DNA from: Physocladia obscura
Lineage: Eukaryota; Chytridiomycota; Chytridiomycetes; Chytridiales; Chytriomycetaceae
Direction: 5' to 3'
Length of the DNA: 16,714 bases
Assembly (NCBI GenBank): GCA_027596945.1
Contig: JADGJH010000564.1
Coordinates: forward strand, 1 to 16,714
Shown: positions 1 through 8,954 of the stretch, one piece after another
Position numbering within the stretch: the stretch's first letter is position 1
How the letters are laid out: each line of letters begins with the position of its first letter
Made by a program: the position numbers and the translations under genes
The notes under the pieces: generated by a model
Databases searched by the model: none
What the model was told of the DNA's origin: nothing
Seen by the model: the letters and a program-made list of their open reading frames with translations, nothing else

Positions 1-49
1 ATATTTTGGGGCAAAATTTGATGTGTGACTGTGCTTCTGCTTTTGTTGT

Positions 50-1158
50 GACTGCTTTTTCTTTATGACCCTCTCTTGCTAAAAGATCAGCTGCCTCATT
101 GCCTGCAATACCTGAGTGTGCTTTGACTTTAGTAAAACTACTGGAGGTCTTTCTCTATTTCTAGCTATCTGAGCTGTAATTGCAGTACCATATGCATCTT
201 CTTTTTTCCATAGGTCTCTTTGTTGCATTTGCCGGCCTTGTTTCTGTAGTTTGTTGTATTCTGTGATTACATTTGCATTATCTATCATTATTTCTGCTTC
301 TCCTACAACAATTAAGGCAATTTGAGATGCAATTCTTTCAGTTTTAGTGAAGGATGCCCATCTATATGTTTTAAAGCTAATATTTTTGCTTTTGTTTCTG
401 CCACTGTTGACATGTACACCTCCTGCCATGCTGGGAGTGCCATCTTTGTTTGTGATGTATGAACCATCACTGTATATTTGATTTTTAGTGATTTGACTGC
501 CATTATTTGTGCCAATTGTGTTAAAGTATTTCTTTGCCTGCATTTTCCCATCTTCCCTCATTTCATCAGTAATTTCTTCTGCTTCCCTGTAGTTTATGTC
601 TATATTTTCCAGTATAATTAGTGTAGGTCTTATTGATTGCAGCTCTGCTGATCCTTTCATTGAGTGCACTGTGCTACTATTCATCAGCATGTCTTCAGCC
701 ACCACATTTTCATGGTCTGATTGAGGCTTTGCATTTGCATCATTGATTATTTTAAGTATTTCATATAATCTTCTTGTTTTTGCATTGTGTTTGATTCTTT
801 TTGCCAAGTTGGTCTGTTTTTGATTTTTTTTGTAAGTTGTTATTTTGCAGACAAAATCTTCATTTCCACAGTCAAATTCTACCATATGTGGTTTTTTACT
901 CTCTGAGGTATACTTTGTACAAGTTTCATTTTCTTCTGTTCTGCAGTTTCTGGTTGTGCATCCTTCACATTCTATGGCAAATGCCACATCTCTAATTTTG
1001 AGCCTTATTAGGTGTGTTGTTTTAAATACCAATACTCCATCTTCTTGCATAATTTCATTGATTTTACCCATTAAAGTTATGCCATTGTTGGATTTCCATT
1101 CTATAATGTTACCAATCTTGAATGTTGATAATGTCTTTTTTAAAATCTTTTCCTGCAA
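50..1158 (-). pseudogene. LINE C-terminal Cys-rich module plus RNase H, frameshifted near its end
   Basis: A 360-codon open frame (1158-79) contains first a Cys-rich stretch (C-x2-C-x4-C-x8-C, starting CEGCTTRNC, about 985-925) and then an RNase H fold. IYSDGSY near 455-480 carries the first catalytic Asp. TKTERIASQIAL (about 315-350) carries the Glu, and IMIDNANVI (about 265-290) carries the second Asp. The last motif, KAHSGIAGNEAADLLAREG, lies at about 60-125 in another frame. A one-base shift around 120-140 therefore separates the first three catalytic positions from the final His/Asp segment. RNase H in such elements removes the RNA template during cDNA synthesis. Confidence 0.85.
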
Positions 1159-1393
1159 ATGGGTTTGGACTTATGACTGTCTGATTTTCTAGCAGTGTTT
1201 TTCCCTCTTTCTCTTTCTTAAGGAGTGCTTTTTTCAATGTGTTATACCAACTGTATGTATCATTTTTTGGATACTTGCACTAAGTGTATTTTATTGTGAG
1301 AAGGCTTGTACTGTCTGCACATAGAACTTACTCCAGAAATATTATATCATGATATGCCAGATTTTCTACTATTTGATTATATATCATATTTTC

Positions 1394-1894
1394 CTATTGA
1401 TTAAATATTGAAGTTTCACCACCCTCTACTTTGCCAAATTTTTTTACTGGTATGCCTTCTCTAGTGCTGTATTTAAATGCGAAAAGCGAGAATTTGTATT
1501 TGTGCATTCTTGCTATGACTGTGGCCAAAAAGTGTTGGTCTTTTTTAATTCTAGTTGGAAATGGTTCATTTAGGATGAATTGTGGTAGTGCCAGTGCTTC
1601 TTGTAGCTGCAGAGCCCATATTTTCATTACATTGCCAATGAGGCTGTCTTCATTCATCCAGATTGTGGTATTTGTGGCTTAGTCCACATTGTAATGTTCA
1701 TTCCAATTTTCAAGTTTGCCTATTTGGCTATGTTCCAGGATTAAGTCTAGTGTGTCTCTTGACAGTGTTGCATTATGCTTATAAAGCTGCTTTATTTTGG
1801 TATACCATTTTTTAACCATTGCTGCTAAGACATTTGCAGTTTGCCATTTGTATCTGGCTTGTTGTAATAATATTTGATTCATTATAATCGCCAC
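1394..1894 (-). pseudogene. LINE post-RT (thumb/connection-like) region split by a stop
   Basis: Two open stretches, 1894-1682 and 1657-1394, lie in the same frame and are separated by TAA at 1679-1681 plus a few residues. The encoded sequence is Lys/Leu-rich with motifs such as KKWYTKIKQLYKH and MKIWALQLQEAL. By position it is the region between the RT palm and the Cys-rich and RNase H modules. I see no catalytic motif. Its assignment to the element rests on strand, position and continuity of style, not on a named domain. Confidence 0.6.
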
Positions 1895-2189
1895 ACCTTT
1901 GTGTGTTATTCTTTTATCTTGGAGAATGTCACATGTATCCTTTATTTGCTCTTTTTTTTCTATAGCTAGTTTGACATTATTGGAGGCTGTGAAGTAGTTT
2001 CCTAGCAGCTAGTTTCCAGTTTTAATTTCTATTTCTCTTTGTTTTTCAACATCTCAGTATAGTTTCCATTACGGATCTTTCATGTTCATTGCAAGAACTT
2101 TGGTTTTTGCTGTGTTTGCTTCAATTGTATTTCCTTCCATGAATTTTATTGAGAGACTTTTTTGTAGTTCTAGCTCTTTCTTACTTTTT

Positions 2190-3182
2190 GCAATAAGTGT
2201 GGTATCATCTACATATGCAAGTGATGCAACTATCTCTATGAGTATTTCTTTTTCCCAATGTTTACCATTATAATTTGTTTTATATTACACTTCAAATATG
2301 TGACCTGTTGCGTATTTGTCAGTTATGCACAGGAATGTATCCCAGAAGATTCTCCATTCAAGTGGAGCCAGTACTGATCCTTGTTGTATCATTGTACCAA
2401 TTTGTATAGCTTTTGTTCCACCAGCAGCTATGAATACTTGGGTTTTAATGCATTTTTGTGTGTTGTATTTGAATGCTGAATATGGGAGCTTGATTTTATT
2501 GTGGCTATGCATAATTACTTCCACACTAACTGAGTATGCTTTTTTGATGTCTAGAACTGTTATGTAGAATTCTTCATTTTTCCCTTTACAGTCATCAATC
2601 ACTGCTTGAACTGTGTAAATTACTGGTTCTGTTGACTTGCCATTGAGTACAGACATATTTCTTCCTTTGAGTATGTTGTATTTGGAGTGTTAGCAACAAT
2701 CTTAGATTGTATACCATTTCTATTAGTTTGTACCCTGTTTCAAGCAGAGATATTGGTCTTGTGTTGTTTTAGTCTGCTGCTTAGTCTTCACTCTTTGGAA
2801 TTAGGTTTATGTTACCCATTTACCATTTTTCAGGTCATATGCATGGTCCATGCAAAGTTGGATAGCCATTACTAGAATTTCTTTTACATTTTTTGTTGAT
2901 GTTAGCTATTGTGTCAAAGCATGGTATACCATCTAAAGCCACATATTCATTCTACATTTCTTCACCACTTACTATCTAGTCTCTTCGAAGTTCTTTGTTT
3001 GCACTGTGTATTTCATACCATAGTTTAGGGCTATAGTCTCCTCTTTCATGCTCATGAACTATATGCATGCATTTTTTGATTGGGTTTCTTAATTGCCACA
3101 ATTTATCCTCCACAATTTTTGTATCTGTCTTCTTTCCAATATCATATTTCTTTATTGGTAGTGTTAACTCTGCTGCTTCCAT
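2190..3182 (-). pseudogene. LINE reverse transcriptase, fragmented
   Basis: The palm domain is recognisable in separate open stretches. In 2285-2656 there is LDIKKAY, the motif A region with its catalytic Asp, followed by IQQGSVLAPLEW, the QG..L.P box of motif B. Past a stop, AYVDDTTLIA is encoded on the minus strand around 2190-2220, with YVDD at 2204-2215. This is the motif C double Asp. The upstream stretch 2976-3182 is the usual hydrophilic linker between endonuclease and RT. The three RT motifs lie in the correct order and at plausible spacing. Interrupting stops and frame changes make this a remnant. Confidence 0.87.
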
Positions 3183-3499
3183 AGGTGCATCTTCAGTGCT
3201 GATGACTCTTTGGCACCAAAAAGTTCCCTATCCTCTGGGTCTGTTAGTTTTTCATATGCCATTGGCATTTGGCATCCAATTTCTTCTGCTATCTTGGTGT
3301 GCTGTCTCATTAGTTTGGGATCACCTGCTTTTGGTTTATGTTCCAGCTCAATTTTTTTAATTATGCTGTCCATTAAGGAGTTCTTTTTTTTGTGTTCAAA
3401 ATTTTCCTGTTTTTCTTTTGTTGCTCTAGAAGTGTCTATAATTTTCCTTTTAATCCTTGGCAGTTCATAAGCCATACTGCAAACTCTTGTAGAGTTAAA

Positions 3500-4811
3500 T
3501 GTTGCAATTACTGGCACATGATCTGATACTTGGCTATCACATAGCTCTCTCATGCTGTCACACTTTTCAACTGACTTTGTAAATTTTTGTGATGCCCATA
3601 TTCCTTCTGGGCAACTTGCCTGTATTATTTCGTGTCCATACTATTGGTAATGTTGTTTACTTTGATACCAAATCTAGTGTGTGTCCCATTTTGTGTAAAT
3701 GTACTATTCTGTATATATCTGAGAGTTGACCACTTTTCATGTGTTTAATGCTCCATACTTTTTTTTGCTCTTGGAGCACCACTCTTAGAATATGGGTCTA
3801 TTTCTGCATCAATGACTTCATTCCAGTCTCCTAACCAAATAGATTCTATGTTATTTTGTTTGTCTCCTTCAATTCTCTGGTTTATCCAGCATGACATTGT
3901 TTCTGTATTTGCTTTTGTTGCTGATGTTGGCCAATATACACAGGTGATTCTTACTTTACTGCTTTTCAGTGCCAAGATAATTGAAATAAGTGTGGATACA
4001 ATTTTAAATGGAGTTTTTTTATACAGATGTCTTGCCATTTTATCTGTTAGGAGCATTGCTACACCTCCTGATACTCCTCTATTTTCTGTTATCATGCATC
4101 TGCTGCAAAGCATCTTGGTGCCATGTTGTGATTTTGTGCAGCTTCATTTATAGTTGATAGGCAACTTTTTGTACTCATTCTTGTTTCAGTGAGTGCTGCT
4201 ATATGTATATTATATTTTTTAATTGTTTCTATTGTGGTCCATGCTTTTACACTGGTGATTGTGTTGAGATTGTCTGTTAAAACATTAATTGAGTTATTAT
4301 CAATTTCACCAATGGTACTACTTCCAACAAGTGTGGTTGCATCAATTAAATACATTTGTAGTATTGGATCTGATTTTATTTGGCTGGTGTTTTCATTATT
4401 ATTTGTTTGTTCATCAATTTTTTCTATCTCAACAGTTTCTCTTTTCCTTTTATTCATTTTTAGTGTGTAGATTGCTTCAATTTTTCCAGTGTTACCTTTT
4501 GTAGATGTAGGTGGCCCTGAGTTGAGCCATGATGTAATTTTTGATTGTTTTTTGTTCTCTACATTTTTTATATGTTTTCCAGCACTACTGGTTTTCTGCA
4601 AAGGAGAAAATTCTTCGCCTATTTCTGCCTGTTTGTTAGTTTGTGTGTTTACAGTTTTGGTGGTTCTCTGCACTGCTGATCTGCACTCTTCAGGTTCAGA
4701 CATCTCTTTTGTTGGTTCTTCTTGCACCATAAAATAATAATAGTTATCAATTTTAGGAGTAACATTTTGTGGAGTTGCTGCTGTTGAATAAGCAAATTTA
4801 GGATGAAGCAA
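3500..4811 (-). pseudogene. LINE N-terminal region and APE-type endonuclease, broken into frames
   Basis: The first part (about 4811-4300) is Lys/Glu/Asn/Thr-rich with no domain I recognise. From about 4265 the endonuclease begins, with a run ending ALTETR near 4178-4200. This matches the LQET-type motif that carries the catalytic Glu. After a frame change come GVSGGVAML (about 4040-4075), TCVYWPTSA (about 3920-3950) and WLGDWNEVID (about 3810-3845), the GDFN-like Asp/Asn motif. After another break comes SDHVPVIATFN (about 3500-3535), the terminal SDH motif with the catalytic His. The domain family is clear, but the frame breaks mean no functional nuclease is encoded. In an active element this nuclease would nick target DNA to prime reverse transcription. 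Confidence 0.85.
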
Positions 4812-4930
4812 TTGTCAATAAGCTGATCTGAATAAATGAGGAACAGCTTGGCTTGTTGAATACATACTTCTTTGTGTGGCTTGTGAATGGACTGACCAAT
4901 TTCTATAAATTCAGTCTTCTCCAAAGATTT

Positions 4931-5162
4931 TCTTCAGCATGAATGAATATGCATTACAAATTCAAGAATTATCAGAATACACAAGGACATGGAATTGGGA
5001 ATACATTGCTCAAAGATTGTCATTTAATTTTTCTCTTTTTGTTTATTCTTTGTCAATGCACGCTTGCTTGTATACTCGAATGCTGTAGTTTTAAATAAGA
5101 GCTTTGCAAAATTTTCTTAATCCCATTCATCAATCAAATAAACATAACAATAATATTTTCAT
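4931..5162. other. Spacer between the LINE remnant and the first HP1 gene
   Basis: AT-rich sequence with no gene that I can support. It should contain the 3' UTR of the minus-strand HP1 gene. An AATAAA on the minus strand (TTTATT at 5042-5047) lies about 115 nt past the stop and could be its polyadenylation signal. I could not place the exact end of the retroelement in this stretch. Confidence 0.5.
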
Positions 5163-7350
5163 TTACTTGCTGCTGTGTGTCTTTAACACTAGGCGATCAA
5201 TAAAAAACTTATTCAACTAGAACCTTTCATCAATTACAACATGAAAATAACAAAGAAGCAAATTAATACAAACAATTTTTGGACACTTTTCCTGAGCACG
5301 CTTCAGTGTAATTTGTATTTCCGTAACGCCATTAGTTAAAACACCCTCTTTCCAGACAGTATGAACACACATCATGTTTTTGTTCCCGTTTATAGGCCCG
5401 AACGCACAGTTAACAGTGCGTATGTGAGAAATATAATTATCCCACAAATTTTCAGTGTAAATCGCCGACGGTATCATAGCTTTTATCATTATGTGAAAAT
5501 TTTTAAAAGTGAAATAAAAGTGGACGAAAATATCACCTTCATATTTGTCACTCAAAGGAATTTCAGATGATTCGCGTACGCCACCAGCAATACTTTCCGT
5601 ATCACGAGTTTCCGGGGTTTTAAACAAACCCGCCTCATCTTTCAAAGTGCCTTTTCCGTTCCTCGCATCCATGGTTGTTTCCAGGTTCGGATCCACGTTT
5701 CCTGAAATTTTAAATGCTCGTACTTTGTTAACTTCATCTGGAATCAATTTCCGCGTCTCCGAATCAATGGCAACCTCTTGTTGCATCTCGTGTTCATTAA
5801 CCACTTTCTGCAATTTGATGGAAGTTTCAATTACTGCGTTTTTGATTGGAGCTTTTTCGATTACAGCTTCGATTACAGCTTCTTCGATTGGAGCTTCGAA
5901 GGTATTTTTGCCAATAGTATCTGGTCCAACAACTACATTCGGGTGATCGGAAGCCCCAAAATCTGAAAATGGTGACGATGCGTTACTACCTGAGTCTGAA
6001 AATAATGGAGACAATGGCGCAATAGGATGGCTAATGTCTAATACAGATTTTTTCTGTATAGAAGAGTGTGGAGTATTACTACTTGATTGTGCATTAGTTG
6101 CGTCAAGTGGGATTTTGGTGTCTGTTGTTTTATAGATGCTATTAGACGTATTTTGGGACGCCACGGATATATTTTGGGGTGCAATCGATGAAGATTTAAC
6201 GGTCGCTATGACTGGAGGTTTTGAAATTTGCGCCGAAACGAAATTAATAGGTAGTCCCATTGATTCTGTATTGAATACAGATGTCACTTCGTTTGCATTT
6301 CTATTACTTGTCGATGCATGCTCTTTCGAATTTGTATTAATTATTGTCACAGGCAGTTTTGCCGGAATGGTGGTTTTTGAGGCAACAGGAGTCGGTTTTG
6401 TCGGGTTAATTGAATGATAAGAATTCATATTAATGAACGCTGATGTTTTGGGCTTTTCACGTATGGGAAATTCAGAAAAAAGTACTTTTGAATATTTTGA
6501 TGGACCCTCAGATGATGAATGCCTTGAATGTATTTGAAGCTGACTGGGTTGTGACGGCATGGAGGCGGAAGTTAATGAATGCGTGTGCGAAAATTTTTTC
6601 GAATGTATCGAAGAATTTGCATATGAACCCAAGGAAATAGCAGAAGATATATGCTCGCGTGGAATTATCCGTCTTTCATCGTTTCCGGTTGGCGATTTGG
6701 TTTGCGAATTCTGCATTTGAAGTGCAATCTGCCCCTGTTTAAAGAGATCGTTGAAGTTTATTTTGTTGGCGTTGTTACTGCCACTATTATTTACGTTTTT
6801 GTTGTTGTTGATGTAATTGCCGTTGATTTTTTTACGATTGCCGTCGTTGTGTATAATGATACTGTCGTTGAAGGTGTTAGTCGATCCTACATCCAGTCTT
6901 TTGATTTTTTTGGGCTCGGACCCACGCGCAGAAATCACCCCCGAAGAACCAGGTACGGTAGGTTCGGCGCTTTTTCGCTTTAAATGTTGGCGCTCGATTA
7001 TGGCGGCTTTGTATTCTTGAAGAATATCTTTCTCCTGTGTGTTGATTGTAGTGATGAGAATCGTCAACTCGAAACTAAGGGTCTATAATTTGACCCTTGT
7101 TCGAAACGAACAAGCACAAACAATAAACGACGCTTCCGGCTCCCACGAATCCTCTTCTGGTCCATAACCCTGCCAGCGCACCAAATACACAATCTTGTTG
7201 AGTTTCTGTTAATGTGATTAATCAGTATTATTGTGAGTTTTCTGTATTTGCACAATTGGGCAATACGAAATTATGCAAGCATACATGATCAAACTTATGG
7301 CGCAGAATTGATTCAACAACAAAGATTTCTGAATCTTGGTTTCGTGGCAT
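5163..7350 (-). CDS. HP1-family heterochromatin protein with long hinge (chromodomain + chromoshadow), four exons
   Basis: Model: exon 1 7350-7285, exon 2 7205-7122, exon 3 7034-5274, exon 4 5216-5163, giving 654 aa. The introns (79, 87, 57 nt) are phase 0 and begin GTATGC, GTTTGT and GTTTGT. The chromodomain spans residues about 8-60 across exons 1-3 (EIFVVESIL / [19 protein letters not shown] / EKDILQEYK). Its predicted methyl-lysine cage is F10, W33 and Y36, with Phe where the classic first position is Tyr. The hinge of about 500 residues is Ser/Thr/Asn-rich with NLS-like KKIKR and an Asn-rich run. The chromoshadow domain is residues about 578-650 ([25 protein letters not shown] then LNKFFIDRL across intron 3). 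HP1 proteins bind H3K9me through the chromodomain and dimerise through the shadow domain in the nucleus. The shadow-domain end reads LVLK, without the Trp found there in animal HP1. The ATG at 7350 opens exon 1. A weak extra intron near 5560-5500 cannot be excluded. Confidence 0.85.
5838..5905 (-). repeat. Imperfect short repeat in the HP1 hinge
   Basis: Within exon 3, near-identical units (TTCGATTACAGC and TTCGATTGGAGC types on the plus strand) repeat. They encode alternating APIE / AVIE-like tetrads, with acidic residues and small hydrophobics on the minus strand. This looks like local replication-slippage expansion of the hinge. No function can be assigned. Confidence 0.6.
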
Positions 7351-7386
7351 CAACTTTTTTGTAATTTATTTTTGAAAATCAAACAA
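7351..7386 (-). promoter_or_regulatory. 36-bp gap between two tandem HP1 genes, with polyA-like signal
   Basis: Only 36 bp separate the TGA of the upstream HP1 gene (7389-7387) from the ATG of the downstream one (7350). On the minus strand the gap contains AATAAA (TTTATT at 7365-7370), a plausible polyadenylation signal for the upstream gene, and an in-frame TAA that blocks read-through. The downstream promoter must therefore lie inside the upstream gene, or the two are co-transcribed. This is inference from spacing only. Confidence 0.5.
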
Positions 7387-8909
7387 TCATCGCTTCCTTT
7401 TGGAGCTTGAACCACTGCCACCACCAGAATTCGATATAGACGATCCAACTGATACCGTCAATGAAGACAATAGATAGTCAACAAGCTGCGAAAACCCAGT
7501 GCTTGCTTTTTAGTAAAAATTTAAAAAAATGAAATAAAGGTCAGCAACTCAACTTGTCTTGGAACCTTTTCGCGAACAATTCCAACTGGAAGAGTTGTGA
7601 CCTTGGGGCCGCTTTTCAAAATATCTTTTTTCCATACAATTTTGGCACGTGAAAAATTGATATCTGGATTTCCAAGAACTGGAATCACAGCTTTGACGCT
7701 TTCCACTTCCTCATCCCAAGACTTCTTTCCAAAAATAATTGTTGGTATACGTTCAACATCAGGAAAGCCTTCATATTGAATCAGAGTTTCCTGTAACGCG
7801 TTGGCGGCTCTACTGGAGCGTTTAGATCGTGGAACAACAGGCCGTGGCGGTGGCGGTAAAATTTCACTACCATTGTCATTATCAGAATCTTGACTATCCT
7901 GTCCATCATCCGATTTTTGACTTCCATCGATCCCATATTCATCAGAATTTCGTTTCGCTTCATTTGACTTGTAAAGATTTTCAAACACACCTCTCAAATC
8001 ATTTGGATTGCCGGAATCATAAGTAAAACTGTGCGAATCACCAAGATAAAACGGATTTACTTCGTGGGTTTCAATGATAGGATTGGAGTGTCGCTGTTGC
8101 TGTCCTGTTTTGTATTTCTTTTTGTAAGTTTTCGTAACGTGCGTTTTTTTGATTGACTCGATATGTTCTTGCATCACAGCAATTGATTTCTCGATATTAG
8201 CCAAAGATACCGGTTTAGTGGATTTATGTTGCGAGTTTGATGATGATCGGGCAGATGAGCGCTCATGATCAAATTGAGTGCGGGAAAATTCGCGATCGTC
8301 CGATTCAGAACTGCTTCCGTCGTTAGCAGCAACAGCAGAAGAAACTATATTCTGAGAAGTACCTCGCGTAGTATTTTGGTGTTCAATTCGTGTTGTGTAA
8401 TTCGTAATTATCGTTTTATCCTTTGCATGGGATACTGTTAATAATTATTTAATTCAGACCAAAGAATGGAAAGAACCATGAAAGAAGAAGTCGGCTCCCA
8501 AGTATTATCCGATTTTGGGTAATTAAGCCATTTCACCAGATATTCTTTACGTCTGAGAGCCTTTTGGATGTTGTGATCAACAAAAACCCTGACTAATTTA
8601 ATCACACTTTACCTTATTGTATCTGTGGTCGACAATATCTTCGACAATATAAACGGCCGACGAGGCAAAAGTCGTTGAGTGTTTATCATGATTATCAGGC
8701 AGCGATTCGGAATTCGATTCTGCTTGGATTGGAATTGCGGGAAGTTGTGTTTTTGGACTTTTGGCTTTTGGTTTCTTTGACTTGCCGTCCTTTTTTGCTG
8801 ATGCACTGGCTGCGTTGAGTTTGTAGTGCGAATCGATAACTCCGTGATTAATCAAATTGTCTGCATCAGAATCGCTCCTGCCATCGCCAAATTCGTATGC
8901 ACCAAACAT
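7387..8909 (-). CDS. Second HP1-family protein (chromodomain + chromoshadow), four exons
   Basis: Model: exon 1 8909-8613, exon 2 8560-8477, exon 3 8420-7554, exon 4 7485-7387, giving 448 aa. The introns (52, 56, 68 nt) are all phase 0 and begin GTAAAG, GTTCTT and GTTGAG. The third has a TACTAA branch-like site before TTTCGCAG. An acidic, then Lys-rich N-terminus (KKDGKSKKPKAKSPK, residues about 39-53) precedes the chromodomain (about 85-140): VYIVEDIVDHRYNK, EYLVKWLNYP, DNTWEP, DKTIITNY. It has a full aromatic cage of Y87, W110 and Y113. The hinge contains an Asp/Ser-rich run, a four-Pro run and basic PRSKRSSR. The chromoshadow domain is residues about 360-428 (SWDEEVESVKAV, IVWKKD, TTLPVGIVREKVP, LVDYLLSSL). 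The tail is Gly/Ser-rich and ends KRKR. Intron positions match the neighbouring HP1 gene exactly, so the two are paralogues. Expected role: H3K9me reader in heterochromatin. Confidence 0.85.
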
Positions 8910-8954
8910 CAGCTTTTCTTTTCGAATTTTATTGAAACTGGTCAGGAATCATTA
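8910..8954. promoter_or_regulatory. Compact divergent promoter region between HP1 and POC5
   Basis: Only 45 bp lie between the ATG of the minus-strand HP1 gene (8909) and the first well-placed ATG of POC5 (8955). The stretch is T-rich with no clear TATA box. The two 5' UTRs must be very short or overlap, and any control elements must be shared or lie in coding sequence. If POC5 starts at a later Met, the interval grows. Confidence 0.5.

Larger units (their letters stand above)
1..4930 (-). mobile_element. Degenerate LINE-type (non-LTR) retrotransposon, truncated by the window edge
   Basis: Read on the minus strand, fragments occur in the order expected for an endonuclease-bearing LINE: a hydrophilic N-terminal region (about 4810-4300), APE-type endonuclease (about 4265-3500), reverse transcriptase (about 3180-2190), thumb/connection-like sequence (about 1890-1390), a Cys-rich module (about 990-900) and RNase H (about 480-50). 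No LTR, aspartic protease or integrase is seen. The coding frame is broken repeatedly, for example by a TAA at 1679-1681 and a shift near 120-140, so the copy is dead. The 3' end lies beyond position 1. The 5' limit is only approximate, because no target-site duplication could be recognised. EN plus RT plus RNase H suggests the I/Tad-like side of the LINE tree, but the clade was not determined. Confidence 0.88.

Noticed and set aside
5361..7020. Several plus-strand frames opposite the first HP1 gene, including one of 133 codons (5545-5946)
   Set aside because: They lie antisense to the HP1 exon 3, have no motif, and are explained by the composition of the hinge region.
8826..8954. Longer POC5 start at 8826
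   Set aside because: It would overlap the first exon of the divergent HP1 gene and adds no family-like sequence. The ATG at 8955 is the first that avoids overlap.
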